Assembly (NCBI GenBank): GCA_003452915.1
Contig: DMMZ01000011.1
Location: 1-21,463 of the forward strand
Origin: Clostridiales bacterium
GTDB lineage: Bacteria > Bacillota > Clostridia > Oscillospirales > CAG-382
Direction: 5' to 3'
Length of the DNA: 21,463 nt
Numbering within the stretch: position 1 is the first letter of the stretch; every line of letters begins with the position of its first letter. The translations under genes were made by a program, and so were the position numbers. Shown one piece after another: positions 1-6,760 of this stretch. Below the pieces are notes generated by a model. It saw only the letters and a program-made list of their open reading frames with translations. It had not been told where the DNA came from and did not search any database.

Positions 1-810
1 AAACAACGGTATCGGCAGCATTTTGCTTATTTCCTGTTTTATATCCTTGTTCGTATTTTCCAGAATAACGTTGTATTCCGTGGTTATCCCTTCGGTTGAC
101 AGATATTCCATCATTTTGTGTTTTTCGGAATCCGTCGCGTTATCTTTATATGTAATAATACTGCATATCGACGAGCTGTTTTTTGACATATATTCCGCCG
201 GCAGTTTCGATTTGTTCAGTATTAGTATATTTTCGGATAGTTTAAATATATCTCGCACAGTTATTGTGGAACCTCCGGAGTTCATAGAAGGCGATACTGC
301 GCTGGAATCCATTATTCCTATAATATTTACTGTCAATCCGCTTTCCAGAGTTATTTTATCACCCACCTTTACACCCCCCCAGATTACCCCTCCGATAACG
401 GCGTCAAATTGCCCCGACGAATCCGAAAACCATTCACCGGAAATTAAACGCAAAGGCATTTTTATTATAAGTTCATTACTGTAATACCTTTTATTTACGG
501 GAAATGAGGAATATTCATCCAACGAATGTTCGGTGTTCAAAAAACTTTCAAAAGCTGAATAATTCTTCAGGCTTTGTTCAACTTTTTTATTAGCGGTTGT
601 AAAATCCTCGCCTATATTAAAGCTTTTTTCGAAATATACCGAATTTTTCAAGTCCGCTTGCTCATATATATCCCTTGCTTGCGTTATATACTGAAGCTTA
701 CCGAAAACTGTAACAAGTATGAAAAGAATAACAGTCATAGTTAAAGTGATAATTATTATCGGAAAAATATTTTTCCTTATAAACGATTTTATTATAATTA
801 ATGTTTTCAT
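1..810 (-). CDS. FtsX/MacB-like ABC transporter permease, 3' end beyond window
   Basis: The minus strand is open from an ATG at 810 to base 1 (270 codons) with no stop, so the gene is cut by the left edge. The N-terminus is a basic stretch followed by one hydrophobic segment (about residues 14-36). A long extracytoplasmic region follows, with a MacB-core-like pattern: a GEWF motif, then VGDKITLESG and VNIIGIMDSS at about residues 110-145. This fits the FtsX family, where three more membrane segments would follow outside the window. An in-frame ATG at 822 is an alternative start, but its GGAAAG lies too close; the frame is even open back to a TTG near 942. It follows another permease gene in the same direction, as in heteromeric FtsX-type exporters. 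The ATPase partner is not visible. Family assignment is fairly sure; substrate is unknown. Confidence 0.72.
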   Translation of the reverse strand, partial: MKTLIIIKSFIRKNIFPIIIITLTMTVILFILVTVFGKLQYITQARDIYEQADLKNSVYFEKSFNIGEDFTTANKKVEQSLKNYSAFESFLNTEHSLDEYSSFPVNKRYYSNELIIKMPLRLISGEWFSDSSGQFDAVIGGVIWGGVKVGDKITLESGLTVNIIGIMDSSAVSPSMNSGGSTITVRDIFKLSENILILNKSKLPAEYMSKNSSSICSIITYKDNATDSEKHKMMEYLSTEGITTEYNVILENTNKDIKQEISKMLPIPLF

Positions 811-830
811 ATTTATGACCATGACTTTCC

Positions 831-909
831 GTGGCGTATACACCACCAGCGGGAATTGTGCCGTTCCGGCGACAGCCGGATTACTGTACCACTTGCAGTA
901 AAGGCACAA
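831..909 (-). repeat. Folded G+C-rich insert, three-way-junction-like, before the permease gene
   Basis: A block clearly more G+C-rich than its flanks can fold on paper almost completely. TTGTGCC (856-862) pairs with GGCACAA (903-909), a perfect 7-bp closing stem. It encloses CCGGC/GCCGG (866-870 with 875-879, 4-nt loop) and TTACTG/CAGTAA (881-886 with 896-901). A further 6-bp stem lies at 831-836/841-846 with loop TATA. That last stem needs a G-U pair that exists only in minus-strand RNA, so the RNA of the operon is the likely functional form. It matches no riboswitch class I know. It could be a dispersed palindromic repeat or a regulatory leader of the following permease. Confidence 0.55.
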
Positions 910-916
910 AACCGTA

Positions 917-941
917 GTTTGAAAAAATACATTTTTCAAAC
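917..941 (-). repeat. 10-bp perfect hairpin downstream of the permease stop
   Basis: GTTTGAAAAA (917-926) and TTTTTCAAAC (932-941) form a perfect stem with a 5-nt loop, 7 nt after the stop of the upstream permease. It is AT-rich and has no U-run after it on the minus strand, so it is not a convincing terminator. It borders the folded block at 831-909 and may be part of the same element. Confidence 0.5.
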
Positions 942-947
942 TTTACC

Positions 948-2036
948 TCAGGAAACAAATTTTCGGCTGTTTATAATGGCTGTGTTTTTCATCTTTATGT
1001 TGATGTAAAGAATAATTAAAAGCATTAACGAAGAGACCGTTATTAATGATGACCAAAAATAATCGGCAAAAGAATAACTAAATAGGTATATATTTATTTC
1101 TGTAAAGATTGCATCGTAAAAAACATAATGAAATATCTGTGCTATAATGCCTATGATTAACAGAATAACAAACTGAACCGACGAAAGAATAAAAATAACA
1201 TTTCCTTTTGTTGCTCCGGTTATCTCGTAGATACTTAATTCGTAAGCTGATTGCTCGAACAAATACTTCATAATATATAAAAGTGAAACAACAGATAGTA
1301 AGTAAACTATTACAGATATTATTAAGATACTAATTATTTCACTGCTGCCTGCAGGAGAAGGATTCTCTGAGATTGTAAAGGTATCGTCTAATATTTCCTG
1401 CGTTTTATTTACGAATTCATTTTTTTGCTTCTCTGATAATCCGGGAATGTTAAAAACACTTATATACGTAGGAATCATGTTGTTTTTTATAAAAGTATCA
1501 TTGGAAACAATAAATTCGGTTGAAGCCGTGATACCCACAACTTTAAATGTAATACCGTTTATTTTTATATTCGAAAAATCTTTACCGGTTTTTAAAAGAC
1601 CCCTCGGTAAGATAACCGTATTCTCTTCTTCAAGGCTGCTGCTTTTTCCGCTTTTTATTACAATATCATTCATATCGTTCTTTGTTGTCAAAAAATATAT
1701 TTTGCTATTCTTGTAGCTGCTTAAAAACTCATCGATATTATAAATATCGGCGTTGTTATCTTTAAGGGACTCCTTGTCTACAAGTGAATTGTAGAATATC
1801 CTGTCTGTATAAGGCAACTCGCTTATCTTATTTATATCTGACATCACATTATTAGTATTGTAGATATCGTAAACTGCACTTGAATCTTTTTCATATGCCG
1901 CCATAATATTTCCGTAAAAATATGTAAACATTATGTTGCATGTAAATATTCCGATAAAAAAAATTGAAAACATAAAGACATTTTCACAAGCAATAGATTT
2001 TAGTTTAGAAAAGATAATATATACATTTTTTATCAT
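948..2036 (-). CDS. FtsX/MacB-like ABC transporter permease
   Basis: The protein has 362 residues from the ATG at 2036, chosen because GAGG lies six bases upstream; a longer frame from a TTG at 2123 has no comparable site. Topology is that of FtsX permeases: one N-terminal membrane segment (about residues 15-38), an extracytoplasmic domain of about 200 residues containing INGITFKVVGI (like the MacB core), then three membrane segments near the C-terminus. The family usually works as a dimer with a cytoplasmic ATPase, exporting or sensing peptides or lipids, but no ATPase gene is visible. The next gene is a related permease, so the two may form a heterodimer. The gene belongs to the unit starting near 3330. 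Substrate is unknown. Confidence 0.75.
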   Translation of the reverse strand: MIKNVYIIFSKLKSIACENVFMFSIFFIGIFTCNIMFTYFYGNIMAAYEKDSSAVYDIYNTNNVMSDINKISELPYTDRIFYNSLVDKESLKDNNADIYNIDEFLSSYKNSKIYFLTTKNDMNDIVIKSGKSSSLEEENTVILPRGLLKTGKDFSNIKINGITFKVVGITASTEFIVSNDTFIKNNMIPTYISVFNIPGLSEKQKNEFVNKTQEILDDTFTISENPSPAGSSEIISILIISVIVYLLSVVSLLYIMKYLFEQSAYELSIYEITGATKGNVIFILSSVQFVILLIIGIIAQIFHYVFYDAIFTEINIYLFSYSFADYFWSSLITVSSLMLLIILYINIKMKNTAIINSRKFVS

Positions 2037-2124
2037 AAAAAACCTCAATGCCTTATAAGGCACAAAAATAATGTAAAATTCGTGAAAATACGCACCAATT
2101 TTCAGATGTACCTCTGTTCCCAAT

Positions 2125-2595
2125 TTAAGGGTTTAATTCCCATATTAAATACGGACCGTCTTTGAAGATTGTTTCTGTTTTTCCTATTTCGAATTCAGCT
2201 ATACCGTAATTTATTTCATAATAAAAACATTCATATTCATTTTCAATACTATTTGATTCTTTCTTATTATATAAAAATATTGAATTATCCTCTGATGTTT
2301 TAAATATTCTGTTCCATATTGTTGTGCTTACATAAAAATATCCTTTTTCATAAATTTTTTTATTTATTTCATCTTTATAATTATCTTTGCCTGTTATATA
2401 ATAATTAAACTCTCCACCCCTAATGCCGCTTAACTTTATTTCAACCGCTTCGTCAGACTCTGTAATTGTAATTTTATCTTTTATACTGTCATATTTAAAT
2501 TTTATATGTATTTGAGAAACCAAAAATAAAGCCGAAAAAATTGTGATTGATAAAAAAATTATGAATATTGACTTGATTCTCTTTTTCTTCAGCAT
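2125..2595 (-). CDS. Membrane-anchored protein of unknown function
   Basis: This 156-residue protein starts with a basic stretch (KKKRIK) and one hydrophobic segment (about residues 8-26). About 130 polar residues follow, rich in Tyr, Glu, Lys and Ile, probably outside the membrane. I do not recognise a family. There is no lipobox cysteine, so it is likely a signal-anchor or type II membrane protein. The start ATG at 2595 has no good ribosome site directly upstream. Instead it overlaps the stop of an 18-codon ORF (ATGCTGA), which suggests translational coupling or frameshifting from that ORF. It lies between an exported protein and two FtsX-like permeases, so an accessory or immunity-like role is possible, but that is inference only. 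Confidence 0.6.
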   Translation of the reverse strand: MLKKKRIKSIFIIFLSITIFSALFLVSQIHIKFKYDSIKDKITITESDEAVEIKLSGIRGGEFNYYITGKDNYKDEINKKIYEKGYFYVSTTIWNRIFKTSEDNSIFLYNKKESNSIENEYECFYYEINYGIAEFEIGKTETIFKDGPYLIWELNP

Positions 2596-2645
2596 TTGTT
2601 TTTTTCGAATTCGTTTAATTCTATATTTACCTCACGAAATTTCAT
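2589..2645 (-). CDS. 18-codon ORF coupled to the membrane protein
   Basis: An ATG at 2645 preceded by AGGAG about 11 bases upstream opens the peptide MKFREVNIELNEFEKNKC, whose TGA at 2591-2589 overlaps the next start in ATGCTGA. The in-frame heptamer A AAA AAC (GAA AAA AAC) lies just before the end. A -1 slip there would join the peptide directly to the next frame (QMLKKK...). It may be a coupling leader, the true N-terminus of the next protein made by frameshifting, or the result of a one-base change in the run of seven A. The good ribosome site supports translation. Confidence 0.45.
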   Translation of the reverse strand: MKFREVNIELNEFEKNKC

Positions 2646-2726
2646 TAAAACAATTTCTCCTTTTTACTATAAAGCTGTAATAAATTCGTTATTTAAAATA
2701 AGGTGTATAAATTTTAGATTTTTTCT

Positions 2727-2758
2727 TTCCCTACGGATGAATCTTCATCCGTAGGGAA
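2727..2758 (-). repeat. 14-bp perfect inverted repeat after the exported-protein gene
   Basis: TTCCCTACGGATGA (2727-2740) and TCATCCGTAGGGAA (2745-2758) are perfect complements with a 4-nt loop, 11 bases after the stop of the gene at 2770. On the minus strand the stem is followed by A-rich sequence, not a U-run, so a classical intrinsic terminator is not shown. It could block 3' exonucleases and give the exported-protein gene more transcript than the genes beyond it. Confidence 0.65.
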
Positions 2759-2769
2759 TCATTGTTTAA

Positions 2770-3210
2770 TTATCTTGAACCAGCTGAGTATGCTTTATTT
2801 ATAACTTGATTACCAAACCAAAAATAATCAGCGTCTTGTACTACAAATGTGGCGTAATCATCAGTGATTTCTGCTTCTGCTTTACAATATCTCGCTAAAT
2901 TCATATCAGGATCTATATCGGAATCACTATGATTAGTGTTTTTATTTATTATCTCTGCATATGCCCACATACTCATATTTGAAATACCTGCTTGTATATC
3001 ACCATGAATGTATGTAATTGAATCAGCATCGTCTAATAAGCCGCCGGTATCATATTCTGCATCCATCCATCCGACAGTCGCATCATTGTAATTTTTAGCA
3101 TAATATCTAATAAGATATCCGGTTGTTATTTCAGTATATGCTGCAATATTTATTGCAAGTGCAATTGTGATTAGTACAGAGCTAACAATGATTTTTAACG
3201 TTTTTTTCAT
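2770..3210 (-). CDS. Exported protein of unknown function
   Basis: The protein has 146 residues. It begins with MKKTLK and a hydrophobic run (about residues 7-22) ending in INIAAYTE, a good Sec signal peptide with probable cleavage near residue 24. The mature part (about 120 residues) is acidic and rich in Tyr, Asp, Ala and Asn, with Trp at scattered positions and a single Cys. I do not recognise a family. The ATG at 3210 has AAGGAG eight to nine bases upstream. It is the first gene after a strong sigma-A-like promoter and is followed by a perfect hairpin, then the membrane protein and permease genes. The size and setting recall secreted-peptide loci with dedicated transporters (for example lactococcin-972-type clusters), but I see no sequence match, so this is only a suggestion. 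Confidence 0.65.
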   Translation of the reverse strand: MKKTLKIIVSSVLITIALAINIAAYTEITTGYLIRYYAKNYNDATVGWMDAEYDTGGLLDDADSITYIHGDIQAGISNMSMWAYAEIINKNTNHSDSDIDPDMNLARYCKAEAEITDDYATFVVQDADYFWFGNQVINKAYSAGSR

Positions 3211-3244
3211 AAATAAGTACTCCTTTAATTTTTTTATTATAATA

Positions 3245-3274
3245 AATACTTTATCTGTGCACCGAAAAAGTATT
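3245..3274 (-). repeat. Hairpin in the 5' leader of the exported-protein gene
   Basis: AATACTTT (3245-3252) and AAAGTATT (3267-3274) form a perfect 8-bp stem whose 14-nt loop contains the palindrome GTGCAC. It lies in the roughly 120-nt leader between the predicted start of transcription near 3332 and the ATG at 3210, well upstream of the ribosome site. The rest of the leader is very AT-rich. Confidence 0.4.
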
Positions 3275-3338
3275 ATTATGCTAATTTAAACTTATTATAT
3301 TAAAATTTAATTATAAATTAATAATTATTACAAATATC

Positions 3339-3367
3339 ATTGTATACCAATTTTTACCAATTGTCAA
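3339..3367 (-). promoter_or_regulatory. Sigma-A-like promoter with direct repeats in the spacer
   Basis: On the minus strand TTGACA (3367-3362) and TACAAT (3344-3339) are separated by 17 bp. The spacer region holds two copies of AATTGGTA exactly 10 bp apart (3355-3362 and 3345-3352). Direct repeats on the same DNA face within a promoter are typical of response-regulator or repressor sites. It would drive the exported-protein gene and probably the unit to its left. Confidence 0.6.
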
Positions 3368-3391
3368 TATTTTTATTATTGTGTTTTTGTT

Positions 3392-3426
3392 AAAAAAAAA
3401 TAAGGACAGCTTTTTTGCTGTCCTTA
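3392..3426 (-). terminator. Intrinsic terminator after ftsZ
   Basis: On the minus strand TAAGGACAGC and GCTGTCCTTA form a perfect 10-bp stem (3426-3417 with 3410-3401) around six A, followed by a run of nine U (3400-3392). It lies about 20 bases after the ftsZ stop and marks the end of the dcw cluster. Confidence 0.93.
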
Positions 3427-3446
3427 TCGATATTATAAATATTTAC

Positions 3447-4562
3447 CTAATCGTTTCTTCTACCTCTGTTAAGCATCTCAATGATGTTGTTAATCTCATC
3501 ATCATTAACATCAGAATCTTTATCCTTGCTCTCAACCTTTTTTGCAGCCTGAGCGGCTTGTGCTGTGTGAGCCTGCGCAATCTGTCTCTTAACGTCTGTG
3601 GACTTCTTGTTGGAATCAAAACCTGTTGCGATAAGAGTAATCTTCATCTCATCCTCAAGCTTAGCATCGAATGCAGCACCGAAGATTATTGTAGCATCCG
3701 GCTGAGCCTCGTCTGTAATCATATTTACAGCGTTGTCAATCTCATCAAGTCCGATATCGGGTGAAGCGGTAATGTTTACAACGATACCCTTAGCGCCGCT
3801 GATGTTGGTCTCAAGCAACGGACTTGACATAGCCATCTTTGCTGCCTGCTCTGCCTTATCCTTGCCTTTTGCACTGCCTACGCCCATATGTGCAAGTCCT
3901 GCGTTCTCCATAACTGCAGAAACGTCCGCGAAGTCAAGGTTAATTACACCCTCGACAGTGATAAGCTCGCAGATGCTCTGAACACCTTTACGTAGTACAT
4001 CATCCGCCTCCTGAAAGGCGTTGAGGAAGGTTATTCTCTTGTCTGTAAGAAGCTTTAATCTCTCGTTAGGGATAACAATCAAGGAGTCGACATACTCGGA
4101 GAGCTTTTGAATGCCTGCTTCAGCCTGCTGCATTCTGCGTTTGCCTTCAAAGTTAAACGGCTTTGTAACTATACCAACCGTAAGAATATCAAGCTGCTTT
4201 GCAATACGAGCAACTATAGGAGCTGCACCCGTACCTGTTCCGCCGCCCATTCCTGCGGTAATGAAAACCATATCTGCACCCTTAATGGAACTGGTAATTT
4301 CCTCAACCGACTCATCAGCCGCTTTTTCACCAAGCTCTGGGTTGGAGCCTGCACCATGCCCCTTTGTAATTCTCTCGCCTATAGATATTTTTACAGGTGC
4401 GCTTGATTTTACTAATATCTGTGAATCTGTATTGATATTGATGAATTCGACATCTGGTAAATCGAAGGATGAAATCATGCGGTTTACTGCGTTTCCGCCA
4501 CCGCCGCCGACGCCGACAACTTTAATCACTACCTTGTTTGTGTTTTCGAATAGATTTGGCAT
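3447..4562 (-). CDS. ftsZ: Cell division GTPase FtsZ
   Basis: FtsZ is the tubulin-like GTPase that polymerises at mid-cell to form the division ring. The 371-residue protein shows the GTP-binding motif GGGTGTG (residues 106-112), the N-terminal GVGGGGGNAVNRM, and the synergy loop NLDFADV (208-214) that completes the neighbouring active site. An Ala/Gln/Lys-rich linker of about 40 residues follows. The last residues (DEINNIIEMLNRGRRND) lack the usual DIPxFLR-type core that binds FtsA, SepF or ZapD-like partners, and no ftsA is present nearby. The ATG at 4562 has GGAGG eight bases upstream. A promoter-like region precedes it and a strong terminator follows. Codon use is more G/C-ended than in its neighbours, as expected for a highly expressed gene. 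Confidence 0.97.
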   Translation of the reverse strand: MPNLFENTNKVVIKVVGVGGGGGNAVNRMISSFDLPDVEFININTDSQILVKSSAPVKISIGERITKGHGAGSNPELGEKAADESVEEITSSIKGADMVFITAGMGGGTGTGAAPIVARIAKQLDILTVGIVTKPFNFEGKRRMQQAEAGIQKLSEYVDSLIVIPNERLKLLTDKRITFLNAFQEADDVLRKGVQSICELITVEGVINLDFADVSAVMENAGLAHMGVGSAKGKDKAEQAAKMAMSSPLLETNISGAKGIVVNITASPDIGLDEIDNAVNMITDEAQPDATIIFGAAFDAKLEDEMKITLIATGFDSNKKSTDVKRQIAQAHTAQAAQAAKKVESKDKDSDVNDDEINNIIEMLNRGRRND

Positions 4563-4622
4563 TATTTAAACCTCCAAGATATTTTTATAACTATTATAAC
4601 TATTTATACTATCATAACTTAT

Positions 4623-4651
4623 ATAATAATATGTTTTTGTCAATAAAGCAA
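4623..4651 (-). promoter_or_regulatory. Candidate ftsZ promoter
   Basis: The 161-bp ftsQ-ftsZ gap is very AT-rich. On the minus strand TTGCTT (4651-4646) and TATTAT (4628-4623) are 17 bp apart. A better -35, TTGACA (4643-4638), overlaps the spacer but has no -10 hexamer at a good distance. The region very probably carries a promoter; the exact boxes are uncertain. Confidence 0.45.
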
Positions 4652-4723
4652 GTGTTTTTTTTATTTTTCTACTAAAAATGTATATTTTTACTCAAAAATT
4701 TGTCTTGTTATACCAATAATGTT

Positions 4724-5524
4724 TTAAGTTAATTCAACAGAAGCTTCCCGGTAATCCGAAATATCAATAGTACCGTTAGTTCCCGTATTTCGTTTATCAA
4801 GATCGGTTATAATTTCCACAAGGAATTGCATTTTAATATCCGAATAATCCATGTCGCCAACATAAACCTTGAATCTATTTTCATATTGTAAGTAAACATC
4901 AAAACGGCTGGTTATATCAATGCTGTCAACCTTTGTTTGTATGTTATTATCAGAAATATTCTTATAAAGTGCGGTTATAGCGTCATAAGAACGAGTATCA
5001 ATAAAACTTGCGGTTTCTCCTACAATGCAGCGATGAACCTGACTGGCTTTTAACATTATTACATTCTCAGGTATCTGTATAGCATCTACAATGCGGTCAA
5101 GCACTCTTAATTCACTTGACAATAAATAATAATCCCTTGCAAGGTGCATATACATTGCCACATCGGTTTCTGTTATTTCAATGTTTATATGAGATGGTAT
5201 GCTTCTTGTAACACTAACATTTCCAATAAAAGGAAAAGCTTTTTTTATTGCTGTTTCAACATCCTCTGTTTTAAAGCTATAGAGGTTGTCATCAGCTTTT
5301 ACAGGTAGAGCAGCGATAATTTCCTCATAACTGTAACGTTCGTTTCCGTTGATATTTATATTTCTAACTCTGAAAAAGACAGCAAAAGCAACAGTTAAAA
5401 AAACAGCAGTAACTATAAAAAACAGTGCCGAATAAAAAATGGCTCTGCGTATACGCTTTTTATGCTGTTGTGTCTGAAGAACTTCCATTGTAATGGTTCT
5501 TCGTTTAAAGCGTGCCTGCTCCAT
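4724..5524 (-). CDS. ftsQ: Cell division protein FtsQ/DivIB
   Basis: FtsQ/DivIB is a bitopic divisome protein that holds FtsL and DivIC/FtsB together outside the membrane. This 266-residue protein has a basic cytoplasmic N-terminus (KKRIRR), one membrane segment (about residues 29-51), then a POTRA domain beginning with FRVRNININGNERYS (about 51-120) with the usual alpha/beta pattern, and the beta domain behind it. Length fits the Gram-positive DivIB family. The ATG at 5524 has AAGGATG just upstream and lies 26 bases after murG, so the genes are probably co-transcribed. It precedes ftsZ, as is common in the cluster, but without ftsA between them. Confidence 0.88.
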   Translation of the reverse strand: MEQARFKRRTITMEVLQTQQHKKRIRRAIFYSALFFIVTAVFLTVAFAVFFRVRNININGNERYSYEEIIAALPVKADDNLYSFKTEDVETAIKKAFPFIGNVSVTRSIPSHINIEITETDVAMYMHLARDYYLLSSELRVLDRIVDAIQIPENVIMLKASQVHRCIVGETASFIDTRSYDAITALYKNISDNNIQTKVDSIDITSRFDVYLQYENRFKVYVGDMDYSDIKMQFLVEIITDLDKRNTGTNGTIDISDYREASVELT

Positions 5525-5550
5525 TCTTTTACATCCTTTTATGTGTAATT

Positions 5551-6669
5551 TTATATCTTTTTCTTATTATTTGCAATTTTAATTGCTATATCGGCAATCT
5601 GTGAAGCTGCATCGGGTTTTGCAAACTGTTTTACCGATTGTTCCATTCGTTTTATTTCGTTCGGGTTTTCTATTAAATTTTTTACGGTATCGGCAAGTAT
5701 TTTTCCGTTTAATTCACTTTCTTTGAAAACAATTGCAGCACCTGCATCAGCCAAAACCTTTGCATTTTTAAACTGATGGTCATCGGTTACATTTGGCGAA
5801 GGTATAAAAATAGCCGCTTTTTTTCTGAACGAAAGTTCTGCAAGAGTAATAGCTCCCGAGCGTCCGATAATTATATCGGCAGCTGCTTGACGTTTTGGCA
5901 TATCGTATATGAATTCTGTTAATTCAAGATTCTTTTTTTTGTTAAATCCTTTTTCTTTAGCAATTGCGGAATATTTTTCCCAGCCTACTCTTCCAACGGC
6001 ATGTGTATGCCTTATTTTTAAGGGTATGCTGTATCTTTCCATCAAATCAAATACATATTCATTTACCTTATCTGCACCCATACTTCCGCCATATGAAAGT
6101 ATATACGGTTCATTGTCGGAAATACCAAGCTCCTTGCGAACTTGGTGATAATCATAATACACAGCATTTATAGGGTTCCCTGTAAGTATAATTTTATCAC
6201 CTGTACTATCCTCAAAAAAACGTCTGCTTTCTTCAAAAGAAATGCATATTTTATTTACATATTTTGACAGCATTCTTGTTGTAACACCGGGATGAGCATT
6301 TTGTTCGTGAATAAGACAGGGTATCCCCATTTTAGAAGCTGCTTTAACTGTCGGCCAGCTTACATATCCACCTGTACCGATAACTAAATCGGGACCAAAT
6401 TTTTTTATTATTTTTTTTGCTGCCCAAACAGAGGTTACAGCCTTTATAGCCGCATCAATATTAGAAAGGGAAAGAGCGCGTTTAAAGCCCTTGACCTTTA
6501 CAAAACTTATTTTATATCCTGCATTAGGAACAAGGCTGCTCTCTATACCGTGTTTTGTACCGATAAACTCTATAACGGTGTCGGTTTTTTTATTCTTGAT
6601 AGTATTTGCAATCGCAATCGCCGGATTTACATGACCGCCGGTTCCACCTCCGCATAATAAAACACGCAT
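5551..6669 (-). CDS. murG: MurG, lipid I N-acetylglucosaminyltransferase
   Basis: MurG adds GlcNAc from UDP-GlcNAc to lipid I at the inner face of the membrane, giving lipid II. The 372-residue protein starts MRVLLCGGGTGGHVNPA, the signature glycine-rich acceptor loop at the N-terminus. It also has HEQNAHPG in the N-domain and GRSGAITLAEL in the C-domain, which binds UDP-GlcNAc (GT28 family). I chose the ATG at 6669 because it has AAGGA upstream and matches the family N-terminus; the frame is open to an ATG at 6729, which would add 20 unrelated residues and start inside a palindrome. It lies between ftsW and ftsQ and supplies the substrate that FtsW uses. Confidence 0.96.
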   Translation of the reverse strand: MRVLLCGGGTGGHVNPAIAIANTIKNKKTDTVIEFIGTKHGIESSLVPNAGYKISFVKVKGFKRALSLSNIDAAIKAVTSVWAAKKIIKKFGPDLVIGTGGYVSWPTVKAASKMGIPCLIHEQNAHPGVTTRMLSKYVNKICISFEESRRFFEDSTGDKIILTGNPINAVYYDYHQVRKELGISDNEPYILSYGGSMGADKVNEYVFDLMERYSIPLKIRHTHAVGRVGWEKYSAIAKEKGFNKKKNLELTEFIYDMPKRQAAADIIIGRSGAITLAELSFRKKAAIFIPSPNVTDDHQFKNAKVLADAGAAIVFKESELNGKILADTVKNLIENPNEIKRMEQSVKQFAKPDAASQIADIAIKIANNKKKI

Positions 6670-6714
6670 AAATATAATTCCTTTTTTATTATGAATTTGT
6701 AAAACTGATAGCGA

Positions 6715-6732
6715 AGAATGACTAGTCATTCT
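6715..6732. repeat. 18-bp perfect palindrome in the ftsW-murG gap
   Basis: AGAATGACTAGTCATTCT is fully self-complementary. A small hairpin GAAAC-TTC-GTTTC (6742-6754) lies beside it. Both fall in the 91-bp gap between ftsW and murG. No U-run follows, so termination is unlikely; protein binding or RNA processing are possible. Confidence 0.45.
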
Positions 6733-6760
6733 CTATTGGATGAAACTTCGTTTCGTTATT

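Noticed and set aside
23..484. Plus-strand 153-codon frame
   Set aside because: It lies opposite the partial permease gene, whose frame is open throughout and has a clear family pattern; no ribosome site precedes the plus frame.
719..901. Plus-strand 60-codon frame across the folded insert
   Set aside because: It is the antisense of the permease N-terminus and repeat block, without a ribosome site.
831..909. Folded block as a tRNA, T-box or known riboswitch
   Set aside because: The arm lengths and loops do not fit a tRNA cloverleaf, and no specifier, T-box sequence or known aptamer core is visible.
2037..2123. N-terminal extension of the permease to a TTG at 2123
   Set aside because: The ATG at 2036 has GAGG at ideal spacing and gives the typical short basic N-terminus; the extension has no family likeness.
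3381..4569. Several plus-strand frames opposite ftsZ
   Set aside because: They are antisense shadows of a well-conserved gene and have no start signals.
6670..6729. N-terminal extension of MurG to an ATG at 6729
   Set aside because: The family begins at MRVLLCGGGTGGH, which has its own AAGGA site; the extra 20 residues come from a palindromic spacer.
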